Below are positions 44,334 through 53,723 of a stretch of DNA of 64,000 nucleotides, piece by piece (positions within the stretch are counted from its first letter, which is position 1; every line of letters begins with the position of its first letter). The DNA comes from Caballeronia telluris (GTDB taxonomy: Bacteria; Pseudomonadota; Gammaproteobacteria; Burkholderiales; Burkholderiaceae), in assembly GCF_001544495.1 (NCBI RefSeq), contig NZ_FCNZ02000005.1, forward strand, positions 248,001 through 312,000, given 5' to 3'. The translations under genes were made by a program, and so were the position numbers. The notes beneath the pieces were generated by a model that ran no database searches, had not been told where the DNA came from, and saw only the letters and a program-made list of their open reading frames with translations.

Positions 44334-44968
44334 ATGCCGGTCTTTCCAGCAGTGAAAATCAGCCGAAGTCCGAGCGCCGCGATGGCGCAGGCGGCGACGC
44401 GATCGACCCATCGCCTCGCGCGAAGATAGAGCTCACGCGGATGACGGCTCGAAAACCCCAGCGCAACGATCGTGTACCACCCCGCTTCGATACAGAACAC
44501 GAGCGGCGGCAACGCGATATAGCACCAGAGCGGCGGATGCTGCGGAAGCAGCGCCGCGAAGATGCTGCCGTACCAGATCGCGGTCTTGGGGTTGCTGAGT
44601 TGCGTGGTGAGCCCGACCCAGAACGACTTGCGTGCGTTGCGTGCATCGGCACTCGCGCCTTCATCGACCGAAAGCGGCTGCGATGCGCCGCGCCAGATCT
44701 TCGAGGCGATATAGAGAAGATACAGGCCGCCGGCAATCTTCAGCGCGATGTACAGCCACTCGACGGCGAGTAGCAGCGTATAAAGCCCGGCGAGCGCGAT
44801 GCCGCCGAAGAAGATACCGCCCACGCCCATGCCGAGCGCGGTGGCAAGGCCGTCGCGCCGCGACAGGCTGATCGCGTTGCGCGCCACGAGCACGAAGCTC
44901 GGACCGGGAATCATCGCGCCAAGCAACAACGCGACGAGGATGGCGAATACCGCAGCCGATGCGTTCAT
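44330..44968 (-). CDS. LysE-family amino acid exporter
   Basis: A 212-residue inner-membrane exporter with six hydrophobic helices. The conserved start is MIPGPSFVLVARNAIS, followed by the family GMGVGGIFFGGIALAGL segment and the FWVGLTTQLSNPKTAIWYG motif. LysE/RhtB proteins expel amino acids such as lysine, homoserine or threonine by proton exchange. The ATG at 44968 has a strong AGGAG. It is divergent from the aspartate-racemase-like gene, an attractive pairing of amino-acid metabolism and export. Confidence 0.93.
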   Translation of the reverse strand: MNASAAVFAILVALLLGAMIPGPSFVLVARNAISLSRRDGLATALGMGVGGIFFGGIALAGLYTLLLAVEWLYIALKIAGGLYLLYIASKIWRGASQPLSVDEGASADARNARKSFWVGLTTQLSNPKTAIWYGSIFAALLPQHPPLWCYIALPPLVFCIEAGWYTIVALGFSSRHPRELYLRARRWVDRVAACAIAALGLRLIFTAGKTGI

Positions 44969-45106
44969 GGGTCGTCTCCTGAACCAGCAGGATGCATGAT
45001 GGCACGAATGGGCGGGAGGTGTCCCGGTCGCGCGCCGATCAACTGTCCATGCTCGACTGCACGACCGGTTGCTATAGTGCGTCCGGTGCACGCAACGGAC
45101 ATCGAC

Positions 45107-45799
45107 ATGAAAACAATCGGGTTGATTGGCGGGATGAGTTGGGAATCGTCGGCCGAGTATTACCGCATCGTCAATCAGGAGATGAAAGCGCGGCGCGGCG
45201 GACATTGCAACGCGCAAAGCGTGATGGTCACGGTGAGCTTCGAGGAAATCAAGGCGTTGCAGCACGAAGCGCGCTGGGACGAACTCGGCGAGCGCATGAA
45301 ATCGGCCGCGTTGCAGGTGCAGGCCGCGGGCGCGGATTTCGTTTTGCTGTGCACGAACACGATGCATCGCGTGGCGCCCGTGCTTGAGGCCGCGCTGGAC
45401 ATTCCCCTCCTGCATATCGTCGATCCGACTGCGCACGCGCTGCGCGATGCGGGCGTGAGTCGCGTCGGATTGCTCGGCACCGCGTTCACGATGGAGCAGG
45501 ATTTCTATCGCGGCCGGATGCAGGAGCGGCACGGCATCGAAGTCGTCGTGCCCGGAGCGGCCGAGCGCGCGCTCGTGCATCGCATCATCTATGACGAGCT
45601 GTGTCATGGCATCGTGCGCGACGAATCGCGCGAAGCGTACCGTCGTATCATCGACGGACTGCGCGCCGAAGGCGTGGATGGCGTGATCCTCGGCTGCACC
45701 GAAATCACCTTGCTGATTTCGCAGGAGGACGTTCCGATCCCCGTCTTCGATACCACCGCACTGCATGCGCAGGCAGCGGTGTCGAGCGCGCTGCTTTGA
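45107..45799 (+). CDS. Aspartate/glutamate racemase-family enzyme
   Basis: A 230-residue cofactor-independent amino-acid racemase. It starts MKTIGLIGGMSWESSAEYYR, the family N-terminus, and has both catalytic cysteines: Cys82 in LLCTNTMH and Cys197 in LGCTEI. It would interconvert L- and D-aspartate or a close relative. The ATG at 45107 gives the canonical start. It is divergent from the LysE gene and converges on a glycosyltransferase gene. Substrate specificity within the family is uncertain. Confidence 0.92.
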   Translation: MKTIGLIGGMSWESSAEYYRIVNQEMKARRGGHCNAQSVMVTVSFEEIKALQHEARWDELGERMKSAALQVQAAGADFVLLCTNTMHRVAPVLEAALDIPLLHIVDPTAHALRDAGVSRVGLLGTAFTMEQDFYRGRMQERHGIEVVVPGAAERALVHRIIYDELCHGIVRDESREAYRRIIDGLRAEGVDGVILGCTEITLLISQEDVPIPVFDTTALHAQAAVSSALL

Positions 45800-45813
45800 C
45801 GCCGTGCGACGGC

Positions 45814-46578
45814 CTATGCGACGTCCGGAAAACCTTCGTACTGCGTAAATATCCTTGGCATCATGAAGGCGGGGATCATGTACCGCGAAAAGCAGCGTGA
45901 CGTCGACGCCGGATGAATGACGTGCAGGCACGATCCATCGCGATCGTCTACGGCAATCGTCGTGCAGCCCGCCGCCACCACTTTCTTGATGAACGATTCG
46001 TCGTCGCAGAGATCGAGGTCGTCGAATGACGACAGCTTCATCAGGCGTCGGCGGTACACGTAAGAGAATCCGTAGAACAGGATGAAGTCCGCGCCGATCT
46101 GCAACTTCTCGTGAAACTCGACTTGCTCGACCGTGGCGCCGCCCAGCATGTAGTGCGTGCCCGTCTTCGCGTTCAGGTCCATGTAGCCGAAGAAGCCTGT
46201 CTGCGGCGCGTACATGTAGAACTCCGATAGCTTGACGAGTTCGGCATCGTGTTCCGCAAGCAAGCCCATCATGCGCGCGAGATAGTGCGACGCGTAGTGG
46301 TCGTCGTCATCGAAATGGGCGATGACTTCCGCGCGCGCCGCATCGATCAGGAAATTGCGCTTTGCGCCAATCGACAGGCGTTCGCCTTCGTTATGGAAAT
46401 AGCGCACACGCGGGTCGCGCGCCGACAACGCCTGCATGAACGCGCTCGGCTGCGCGCTGTCATCGTGCACGAGCCATTCCCAGTCGACGGTCTGGCGCAT
46501 CACGCATTGAGCTATTGCAGGCAGGAACGCTTCGCGGTTCGCGGTCGGTGTAATGATGGAGACGGCTGGAATGGACAT
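45814..46578 (-). CDS. Glycosyltransferase family 2
   Basis: A 254-residue GT-A-fold transferase. The N-terminus is PAVSIITPTANREAFL, and the DxD-type nucleotide-sugar motif lies in VIAHFDDDDHYASHYL (about residue 90). LCDDESFIKKV gives the probable catalytic Asp region. There is no membrane segment. It stands alone, away from the main EPS operons, and could act on polysaccharide or lipopolysaccharide. Confidence 0.88.
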   Translation of the reverse strand: MSIPAVSIITPTANREAFLPAIAQCVMRQTVDWEWLVHDDSAQPSAFMQALSARDPRVRYFHNEGERLSIGAKRNFLIDAARAEVIAHFDDDDHYASHYLARMMGLLAEHDAELVKLSEFYMYAPQTGFFGYMDLNAKTGTHYMLGGATVEQVEFHEKLQIGADFILFYGFSYVYRRRLMKLSSFDDLDLCDDESFIKKVVAAGCTTIAVDDRDGSCLHVIHPASTSRCFSRYMIPAFMMPRIFTQYEGFPDVA

Positions 46579-46690
46579 GATCGATACGGTGGAAAGTCTC
46601 AGGCGACAGTCGATGCGGTGCGCAGTCTACACGGACGCCAGCGGTGAAATGCAGAAGAATGTCGCAAGACGCGAACGCGCCGTTGCCGCG

Positions 46691-46706
46691 CCACCCTTTC
46701 GGGTGG
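46691..46706. repeat. Short GC-rich hairpin
   Basis: CCACCC-TTTC-GGGTGG between the glycosyltransferase and protease genes, a 6-bp stem. No T-run follows on either strand, so it is not a clear terminator. Confidence 0.35.
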
Positions 46707-46827
46707 TGCGCGTGTCAGGCCCTTCTGTCATGCTGAATCCATTCGATACGCATCGCGTGCGAAGCGCGATGCGCAGGCGCTCCACGCGCTCCGCTAAAGA
46801 GCGGCAGCAAACCGGCAGGAGATTCAC

Positions 46828-47766
46828 ATGCAAAGCACATCGTCCAATGCAAGTCCGTTGGTGCAGTTTTCAGAAAGCCTCGCGCAGATCGTCGAGCAAG
46901 TCGGTCGAGGCGTGGTCGCGGTGCATGGGCGCAGGCGCATCCCGTCGAGCGGCGTGGTCTGGCGTCAAGGCGTCGTCGTGACGGCGGCGCATACGCTGCG
47001 GCGCGACGAAGGTATCGAAGTCACGCTCCACGATGGACGCACAGTCGGCGCAACGCTCGCCGGACGCGATGCAGGCACCGATATCGCCGTGCTGCGACTT
47101 GCCAACATCGACCTGACGCCGCCCGCCGTCGGCGACGCGCGGTCGCTCAAAGCAGGTCACTTCGTGCTCGCCGTCGCGCGCGGCGACGATGCGGCAAGCC
47201 ATGCCGATTCGGGCGTGATCGGCAGCGTCGGCGGCCCATGGCGAACGTGGCGCGGCGGTCAGCTCGACGCGTTCGTGCGACTCGACGGCGGCCTGCATCC
47301 GGGATTCTCGGGCGCGGCGCTCGCGGACATGCGCGGGGAAGTCGTCGGCATCTGTACATCGGCGCTCGCCCGAGGCGTCGGCATGCTGATTCCGCGCGCA
47401 ACGATCGACCGCGTCACCGAAGAACTGCTGACGCGCGGACGCGTCGCGCGCCCCTATCTCGGCGTGGGAACGCAGCCCGTGAGCCTGTCCGAATCGTGGG
47501 TCACGAAGATGCAACTCGCGTCGAACCGGGGCTTGCTCGTGAACTCGCTCGCGCCGGATGGTCCGGCGGAACGGGCCCGCGTTCTCATCGGCGACGTGCT
47601 GGTCGAAATAGCGGGCGACCCATGCGGCGGCTTCGACGAACTGCATGCAGCACTCGCCTCGGCAGCCATCGGGCAGCCGATGAAGGTTGCGCTGATCCGG
47701 GGCGGCGAACGCGTCGAATGCACGATCACGCTCGGCGAGCGGCCGCAGCGCAACGGTTGCCGCTGA
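46828..47766 (+). CDS. HtrA-like serine protease without signal peptide
   Basis: A 312-residue S1C-type protease: a chymotrypsin-like domain (about 25-210) with His55 in TAAHTLRRD, Asp85 in GTDIAVL and Ser161 in GFSGAAL (usually GNSGGP), then one PDZ domain (about 215-300; GLLVNSLAPDGPAERARVLIGD). The triad is complete though the serine motif is altered. There is no signal peptide or membrane anchor, unusual for DegP/DegS relatives. AGGAG precedes the ATG. It is 24 bp before a LuxR-type regulator gene on the same strand, so the two are probably co-transcribed. Confidence 0.88.
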   Translation: MQSTSSNASPLVQFSESLAQIVEQVGRGVVAVHGRRRIPSSGVVWRQGVVVTAAHTLRRDEGIEVTLHDGRTVGATLAGRDAGTDIAVLRLANIDLTPPAVGDARSLKAGHFVLAVARGDDAASHADSGVIGSVGGPWRTWRGGQLDAFVRLDGGLHPGFSGAALADMRGEVVGICTSALARGVGMLIPRATIDRVTEELLTRGRVARPYLGVGTQPVSLSESWVTKMQLASNRGLLVNSLAPDGPAERARVLIGDVLVEIAGDPCGGFDELHAALASAAIGQPMKVALIRGGERVECTITLGERPQRNGCR

Positions 47767-47790
47767 GCGTGAGCGCCAAGGACACGTCGC

Positions 47791-48456
47791 ATGTCCGATG
47801 AACCGCTTGCACGCAACGCCCGAGCAGGGCCGATCCGCGTCGCGGTGATCGCCCTGTCGGCGGAGGTGCGCGCGGGAATCGAGGCGCTCGTTGCATCGCA
47901 TGAAGCCTTCCGTCTCGTTGCGAGCGCGAGTGACCTAGCGACACTGGCCGGGCGTCTCGACGGTGCGACGGTTGACGTGCTCGTGATCGACATGGAAGCG
48001 GAGCCAGCCGACTTTTCGACGGCGACGCTCGGCATCGACGCCTTCGTGTTCCTCACCGGCGACCCCGACAGCGACGCGCTTCCGGACCTCGATCTTAACG
48101 ACGCAATCGCACTGCTTTCACGCAACGCCTCAAGGGCCGACATCGCCGCGGCCATCGAAGCGACGGCTGCAGGGTTGTGCGTGCTGTCGCGCGAGACGCT
48201 CGCGCGGCTGCTCGACGCACGCAAGCCGCAGCGTCATGACGGCGCGCCCATGCCGCCCGAAGCACTGAGCGCGCGTGAAATGGAAGTGTTGGCGATGCTT
48301 GCCGAAGGGCTCGGCAACAAGGACATCGCGCGGCTCCTCGTCATCTCCGAGAACACGGTGAAGTTCCATCTTTCGTCGATCTTCGGCAAGCTCGGCGCGA
48401 ACAACCGTACCGAAGCGGTGATGCTCGGCATGCGATACGGGCTCGTGATGATGTAG
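47791..48456 (+). CDS. LuxR/NarL-type regulator with degenerate receiver
   Basis: A 221-residue protein with a receiver-like domain (about 14-135) and a LuxR-type HTH (about 155-215; LSAREMEVLAMLAEGLGNKDIARLLVISENTVKFHLSSIFGKL). The receiver lacks the acidic pair (IRVAVIALSAEVR instead of the usual DD) and the conserved Lys (ALLSRNAS), though an Asp remains in VLVIDMEAE. Phosphorylation control is therefore doubtful. AAGGA precedes the ATG. It probably forms an operon with the HtrA-like protease gene. Confidence 0.88.
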   Translation: MSDEPLARNARAGPIRVAVIALSAEVRAGIEALVASHEAFRLVASASDLATLAGRLDGATVDVLVIDMEAEPADFSTATLGIDAFVFLTGDPDSDALPDLDLNDAIALLSRNASRADIAAAIEATAAGLCVLSRETLARLLDARKPQRHDGAPMPPEALSAREMEVLAMLAEGLGNKDIARLLVISENTVKFHLSSIFGKLGANNRTEAVMLGMRYGLVMM

Positions 48457-48822
48457 CTCGACGCGCCACTCCGACAGACGCAAGCGGCCTGGACCACATA
48501 GTCTGCCGCGATGGCCTTGACCAACGCGGACTTCTCCCGTTTGGTTGCCTGCCCCACATAGCGAACATTACGCCACGTTAGGATGCTGTCGAGGACGCCA
48601 GACCGCGCCTCACGCATCGCGTTCAGCATGCGCAGCTTCGATGGCAGCCGCCGGCGGTTGCACCGCCCGGCGCCATTCGACCTTCGATCGAAGAATCCCG
48701 AAGGCTTCCAACATTCGAGACGACTTGCCCGGCCAGCCCGCTTACGCGCGGCGCCGTGGCGGCGGTCGTGTCGAACGGTGGCTTCGACAAGCATCCTTCA
48801 ACTTCTCGACAGGCGAGACACA
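48457..48822. other. Intergenic region upstream of ugd
   Basis: A 366-bp region before the UDP-glucose dehydrogenase gene. Antisense ORFs cross it but none has family-like sequence. I see no clear promoter or hairpin. Confidence 0.4.
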
Positions 48823-50196
48823 ATGAAAATTACGGTAGTTGGCACGGGTTACGTAGGCTTGGTAACGGGAGCCTGTCTGGCGGAAATCGGCAACAGCGTC
48901 CTGTGCCTCGACGTGGATGTCAAGAAAATCGACATCCTCAATCAAGGCGGCGTGCCGATTCACGAGCCGGGGCTCAAGGAACTCATCCAGCGCAACGTCG
49001 CAGCGGGCCGCATCCGCTTTTCGACCAGCATCGCGAAAGCCGTGGAGCACGGCGACGTGCAGTTCATCTGCGTCGGCACGCCGCCCGACGAAGACGGCTC
49101 CGCTGACCTTCAGTACGTCCTCAGCGCCGCGAAGCAGATCGGTAAGTACGCGGAAGGCTTCAAGGTGATCGTCGACAAGTCGACTGTTCCCGTCGGCACC
49201 GCCGATCGCGTGCGAACCGCTGTGCAGGAAGAACTCGATCGACGCGGCGTGAAGCACGGCTTTTCCGTCGTGTCGAATCCCGAGTTCCTGAAGGAGGGCG
49301 CGGCGGTCGACGACTTCATGCGGCCGGACCGGATCGTGATCGGCTGCGCGGAAGACGCCGCGGGCGAACGCGCCCGCGCGATACTCACGCGCCTTTACGC
49401 GCCGTTCAACCGCAATCACGAGCGCACGATGTACATGGACGTGCGCTCCGCCGAATTCACCAAGTACGCGGCCAATGCCATGCTCGCGACGCGCATCTCG
49501 TTCATGAACGAAATGGCGAATCTCGCCGACATGGTGGGCGCGGACATCGAAGCGGTGCGACGCGGCATCGGGTCCGATCCGCGCATCGGCTATCACTTTC
49601 TCTATGCCGGCTGCGGCTACGGCGGTTCGTGCTTCCCGAAGGACGTACGTGCGCTGATCCGCACAGCGCAGGAACGCGGACAGAACCTTCGCATACTCGA
49701 CGCGGTCGAATCGGTGAACGACGCGCAGAAGAGCGTCCTGGTCCGGAAGGTCTGCGCGCGGCTCGGTGAAGATCTGACGGGCAAGACGCTTGCGGTGTGG
49801 GGGCTCGCTTTCAAGCCGAATACCGATGACATGCGCGAAGCGCCGAGCCGCGCGCTCATCACGGCGTTGCTCGCGCGCGGGGCGACGATCCGGGCGTACG
49901 ACCCGGTATCGTCAGACGAAGCGGAACGCGTTTTCGCGCTCGATCTGGAGAATGAGCCGGCGCAGCGGCAGCGGCTCCATTTTTGCTCACAGCAGTACGA
50001 CGCCGTGACGAACGCCGATGCGCTTGTGATCGTCACCGAATGGAAGGCGTTCAAGAGCCCCGACATCGGCACGCTTCACTCGAAGATGAAACACCCGTTG
50101 ATCTTCGACGGACGTAACCTGTACGAACCGGAAAACATGGCGGAACTGGGCTTCGTGTACGAGGCCATCGGGCGGCGCAGCGTCGAGCCGATGTAG
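48823..50196 (+). CDS. ugd: UDP-glucose 6-dehydrogenase
   Basis: A 457-residue NAD-dependent dehydrogenase that makes UDP-glucuronate for polysaccharide synthesis. The N-terminal Rossmann motif is [19 protein letters not shown], the catalytic Cys270 lies in [11 protein letters not shown], and the C-terminal UDP-binding domain includes [16 protein letters not shown]. Length is typical. The ATG at 48823 starts directly at the nucleotide-binding strand. It opens the second polysaccharide region and is followed 75 bp later by the PAP2 gene. An earlier in-frame start is not supported. Confidence 0.96.
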   Translation: MKITVVGTGYVGLVTGACLAEIGNSVLCLDVDVKKIDILNQGGVPIHEPGLKELIQRNVAAGRIRFSTSIAKAVEHGDVQFICVGTPPDEDGSADLQYVLSAAKQIGKYAEGFKVIVDKSTVPVGTADRVRTAVQEELDRRGVKHGFSVVSNPEFLKEGAAVDDFMRPDRIVIGCAEDAAGERARAILTRLYAPFNRNHERTMYMDVRSAEFTKYAANAMLATRISFMNEMANLADMVGADIEAVRRGIGSDPRIGYHFLYAGCGYGGSCFPKDVRALIRTAQERGQNLRILDAVESVNDAQKSVLVRKVCARLGEDLTGKTLAVWGLAFKPNTDDMREAPSRALITALLARGATIRAYDPVSSDEAERVFALDLENEPAQRQRLHFCSQQYDAVTNADALVIVTEWKAFKSPDIGTLHSKMKHPLIFDGRNLYEPENMAELGFVYEAIGRRSVEPM

Positions 50197-50271
50197 GCGG
50201 CGGAAACGCGCCGGCTACGTCGCCAGGCAGCCGGCGCGATTCCTAAGCACCGCCTCATCCAGTGGAGAACT

Positions 50272-50862
50272 ATGACGCATATCCTCGCGAATGTCGGCGA
50301 CGCCGGCTTTACCCTCCCCATCGCACTCGCGCTCGCCGTATGGATCGCGACCTCGCGCTGGCAACTCGCATTGCGCTGGATTCTCACACTTGGCGTCGGC
50401 ATGTGCTTCGTCGGCGCGACCAAGATCATTCACGCCGGCTGGGGCGCCGAGATCGAGCCGATCGGATTTCGCATGGTGAGCGGCCACACGATGCTCGCCA
50501 CTGCAATCCTGACCGTCGTACTCGCGCTGCTTAGCGACCGGCTCGAACTCGGCAAGGGACTCGGCATCGCAGCGGGGCTTGCCATCGGCGCGGTCACCGC
50601 GGCGGCCCGCGTCGTGGATCATTCGCATTCGCTCGCGGAAGTCATTTCAGGCTGGATCGTAGGAGCGACTGTGGCGCTTCTGTTCCTGCGTGCCTACGCG
50701 AGAAGCGACGCCCGGCCGCGCTATCCGATGGGTGCCATCGCCGGATTCGCGCTCGTCGCAATGCTTGCTTACGGGCATCGCGCCCCGTTCGAAATGATGA
50801 TCGACATTCACTCACCGGCTCTGCGTGCGCTTGTCGGGGCGGAACTGACGCGCTTCTTCTGA
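50272..50862 (+). CDS. PAP2-family membrane protein
   Basis: A 196-residue protein with about five membrane helices. The second PAP2 motif is MVSGHTMLA, and the third reads ARVVDHSHSLAEV, giving R-x5-H-x3-E where Asp is usual. The first motif (K-x6-RP) is incomplete: KIIHAGWGA. It may be a lipid-pyrophosphate phosphatase, for example recycling undecaprenyl pyrophosphate during polysaccharide synthesis, but altered catalytic residues make activity uncertain. GTGGAG precedes the ATG. A strong terminator follows. Confidence 0.8.
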   Translation: MTHILANVGDAGFTLPIALALAVWIATSRWQLALRWILTLGVGMCFVGATKIIHAGWGAEIEPIGFRMVSGHTMLATAILTVVLALLSDRLELGKGLGIAAGLAIGAVTAAARVVDHSHSLAEVISGWIVGATVALLFLRAYARSDARPRYPMGAIAGFALVAMLAYGHRAPFEMMIDIHSPALRALVGAELTRFF

Positions 50863-50877
50863 TTGCCATCGCTCTAA

Positions 50878-50910
50878 GACGAATGGCCCGGCATTGCCGG
50901 GCCATTCGTC
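50878..50910. terminator. Bidirectional terminator
   Basis: A nearly perfect 16-bp inverted repeat (GACGAATGGCCCGGCA, one base, then its complement) lies between the convergent PAP2 and glycosyltransferase genes, with a short GTTT beyond it on the plus strand. It is very stable but has a weak T-run. Confidence 0.7.
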
Positions 50911-50929
50911 GTTTACCGATTCGACACGA

Positions 50930-52150
50930 TCACTGATGCCGCGCGGTCTCTCTTTCCTCGACCATCGCTGCATCGCCGATCCGTGCCTTTGCTGTTGCTT
51001 CGGCGCGTGCGAGCCTCGGCGCCATCGTCGACTCTGCGCGAAAGCGGGCGAGCGCCACTTCGACGAATGCGCTTAGCGAGGCCTTGAACTTCTCGGTCGA
51101 GAAACGCTCCGCATTCTCGCGAATGACCTTCGGATCGAAGAGATGCGCGTTGCGCTCGAAGCGCTCCACCGCCATCAACAGCGACTCCTCAGTCTGCTCC
51201 TTGAAGAAAACGCCCGTCGGCCGCTCGTTCGGCATACCGATGACCGACTCCAGCGCACCACCCTTGCCGAACGTAACGACCGGCGTGCCGCATGCCTGCG
51301 CTTCGATGATCGAGATGCCGAAGTCCTCTTCGGCGGCGTACACAAAGGCGCGAGCGCGCTGCAGGTGGTCATGGAGCACCTCGAACGACTGGTAGCCCAT
51401 GATCTCGACGTTAGGGCCTGCCTGCGCCTTGATCTTCTTCATGTCGGGACCGTCGCCGATCACGACGAGACGCCGCTCCGGCGTCTTTGAGAACGCCTTC
51501 ACGATCAGGTCGATGCGCTTGTACGGCACCATTCTCGACGCGGTCAGATAGAAGTCGTCCTTCTGCGTGCGAACCTGCAATGAGCGCACGTCGACCGGCG
51601 GATAGATGACGGTCGATTCGCGCTGGTACGCCTTCTTGATACGACGCGCGATGAAATGCGAATTCGCTATCAGATGATCGACGCCGTTAGCGGAACGTGC
51701 ATCCCAGCCGCGGATGTAATGCAGGAGAAGGCGCGCGAGCGCCGACTTGAACCCCGATGCGAGCCCCGATTCCTTGAGGTATTGATGCTGCAAGTCCCAC
51801 GCGTAGCGTATCGGGGAATGCACATAGCTCACGTGCAGCTGATCGGGTCCTGTAAGGACGCCCTTGGCGACTGCGTAGGAACTCGAAATCACGAGATCAT
51901 AGGCCGATAAGTCGAGCTGCTCGATCGCAAGCGGCATTAAAGGAAGATAGCCCCGATAGCGCTTGCGCGCCATCGGCAGCTTCTGGATAAACGAAGTGTG
52001 GACAGGCCGATCCTTCACGCACGTTCGGTCTTCCAGAAAATCGACGAGTGTAAAGATATCAGCATGCGGAAAACACTCTATGATTCTCTCCAACACCTTC
52101 TCGGCGCCCCCTGAAACCACTAGCCAGTCGTGGACAATGGCAACTTTCAC
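50930..52150 (-). CDS. Glycosyltransferase family 4
   Basis: A 406-residue GT4 enzyme starting MKVAIVHDWLVVSGGAEKVLE, a pattern common in mannosyltransferases of EPS loci. The donor domain has RMVPYKRIDLIVKAFS and DFGISIIEAQACGTPVVTFGKGGALE, the EX7E region. The start is GTG at 52150 with GAGAG 8 nt upstream. It is divergent from the TupA-like gene across 595 bp. GDP-mannose from the nearby ManC is a plausible donor, but this is inference. Confidence 0.92.
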   Translation of the reverse strand: MKVAIVHDWLVVSGGAEKVLERIIECFPHADIFTLVDFLEDRTCVKDRPVHTSFIQKLPMARKRYRGYLPLMPLAIEQLDLSAYDLVISSSYAVAKGVLTGPDQLHVSYVHSPIRYAWDLQHQYLKESGLASGFKSALARLLLHYIRGWDARSANGVDHLIANSHFIARRIKKAYQRESTVIYPPVDVRSLQVRTQKDDFYLTASRMVPYKRIDLIVKAFSKTPERRLVVIGDGPDMKKIKAQAGPNVEIMGYQSFEVLHDHLQRARAFVYAAEEDFGISIIEAQACGTPVVTFGKGGALESVIGMPNERPTGVFFKEQTEESLLMAVERFERNAHLFDPKVIRENAERFSTEKFKASLSAFVEVALARFRAESTMAPRLARAEATAKARIGDAAMVEERETARHQ

Positions 52151-52745
52151 GTTAACTCTCTCGCTATAGACGGTTGGTTGACGAAATCCAACGGGACCGA
52201 CTTATAGTCGGGGCGAAGACTGCTGAGTTTGGTGGTGTGGCGTACATATCGACATCCGAGATCGAACCGCAAGGAGCAATAGTTCTAATTGCGCCTTTAC
52301 TTTGCCGGTCCCGCGCACACCCGCTAAACAAATCAAGAGGACGAAACGAATCGTTCGACGCGCCACGCAAACGCGCGAGCATGACTTCTTTTGCAACAAA
52401 CCCACGAACTACACCCGGATTAGCCGTAGTATTAGACGCTGACACCGCTAAAAGCCCGACGGGTAATTCTGTCTGTTGCCTAGCGCACGACAACTCCGAT
52501 TCGGGTCGTCGATAATGGTTTATAAACTTGAAAGCCTGCCGAACGATGCGAGGTTCCTTGAACCGCGCTCGACGAGCTCGCAAGACGGTACAGGCTGCCA
52601 AGCCGGAGCGTTTTTCCGTCGCTGCCTTCCGTACCTGCCTGCGCGGCCTTGTGCCCCACGGGGATGCCATTGGAAGTAGTGATTGACTTCGTTTCACTGG
52701 CCTTAGCGTGAATACGTAGCATTGCGTCCTTACAGGAGAAGAACG
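52151..52745. other. Long divergent leader region
   Basis: A 595-bp region between a glycosyltransferase gene (minus) and the TupA-like gene (plus), less GC-rich than the flanks. Short ORFs on both strands have no recognisable protein features. Long leaders are common before EPS genes; no clear operator or hairpin was found. Confidence 0.45.
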
Positions 52746-53624
52746 ATGTCGCTTTCCAAGAGGCTGATCGATGGAGCCAAGGAGTGGCTGCCAGACAGCG
52801 TATTTCTGAGCATTTCGCATCGTCAAAAGGTGGGCCGCTTTCCTAACGTCAAGTCGCCGAGAACCTTTAACGAAAAGATCCTGCATCGCTGCCTTTATCC
52901 GGACCCGCGTTTCGTCGACCTCACGGACAAGCTCACCGTTCGAGACTACGTCCGCCGGAAAGTGGGCGAGCAATATCTGATTCCGTTGATCGCCGATCCG
53001 GACCACTTCGACGAGCAGGTGTTCAACGCGCTGCCCAAGACGTTCGTGATGAAGGCGAATCACGGCAGCGGGTTCGTCAAGATCGTTCATGACAAGTCTG
53101 AGACTTCCTTTGCCGAGCTCGACCGCCTCGCAAGACAATGGCTCGTGACGGACTTCTATCGCGTCGCGCGCGAACGTCACTACCGCACGATCAAGCCGCG
53201 CATCTTCTTCGAAGAACTGCTCGCCGACAGCAGCGGCAGCATTCCCGCCGACATGAAGGTGCATTGCTTCTTTCGCGAAGGCTCGGCCAAGCCGACGATC
53301 TACATCGCGGTGATTTCCGACCGCTTCGGCGAGCATTCGCGCGGCGACATGTACGACGCGCAATGGAACCGCCTCGAGATCGCCATCGGCCACTATCCGC
53401 GCAGCGAGACGCCCGCTCCGCGTCCGCACAATCTCGACGAACTCCTGAGCGTCGCCACGTCGCTGGCGCGCGACTTCGAGTATGTGCGCGTCGATCTGTA
53501 CGCACCCGATGACAAAATCTATTTCGGCGAACTGACGTTCACACCGGGCGCGGGCGTATTCCCGATGCGCCCGGATGTCGTCGACTATGAATGGGGGCAA
53601 CTGATGGAGATGAAGCGCGTCTAG
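52746..53624 (+). CDS. TupA-like ATP-grasp protein
   Basis: A 292-residue protein of the TupA-like ATP-grasp family, found in polysaccharide loci. Characteristic stretches are FPNVKSPRTFNEKILHRCLY, VMKANHGSGFVKIVHDKS and MKVHCFFREG, with a C-terminal DLYAPDDKIYFGELTFTPGAGVFPM containing the metal-binding Glu (FGELTFTPG). The family is thought to form amide or similar bonds on sugars. The ATG at 52746 has AGGAG. The bond it makes is unknown; decorating a uronic acid is one possibility given the nearby ugd gene. Confidence 0.88.
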   Translation: MSLSKRLIDGAKEWLPDSVFLSISHRQKVGRFPNVKSPRTFNEKILHRCLYPDPRFVDLTDKLTVRDYVRRKVGEQYLIPLIADPDHFDEQVFNALPKTFVMKANHGSGFVKIVHDKSETSFAELDRLARQWLVTDFYRVARERHYRTIKPRIFFEELLADSSGSIPADMKVHCFFREGSAKPTIYIAVISDRFGEHSRGDMYDAQWNRLEIAIGHYPRSETPAPRPHNLDELLSVATSLARDFEYVRVDLYAPDDKIYFGELTFTPGAGVFPMRPDVVDYEWGQLMEMKRV

Positions 53625-53651
53625 CACGTCTCGCGCTACGCCCTCTAATGC

Positions 53652-53677
53652 CCGGCGACGGACTCGATTGTCGCCGG
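53652..53677. terminator. Hairpin between convergent genes
   Basis: CCGGCGAC (53652-53659), a 10-nt loop and GTCGCCGG (53670-53677), 28 bp after the TupA-like stop and before the Crp/Fnr stop. The T-run is weak, so termination is likely but not certain. Confidence 0.5.
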
Positions 53678-53723
53678 ACATTGTCTTCTCCGGCGCCTCG
53701 CTATTAAAGTCCACGATCTTGCA

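Noticed and set aside
52174..52515. 113-codon plus-strand ORF in the long leader before the TupA-like gene
   Set aside because: No Shine-Dalgarno and no domain-like pattern; overlaps the likely promoter region.
52164..53714. 516-codon minus-strand ORF over the TupA-like gene
   Set aside because: Antisense shadow; the plus-strand protein has an AGGAG site and a recognised family.
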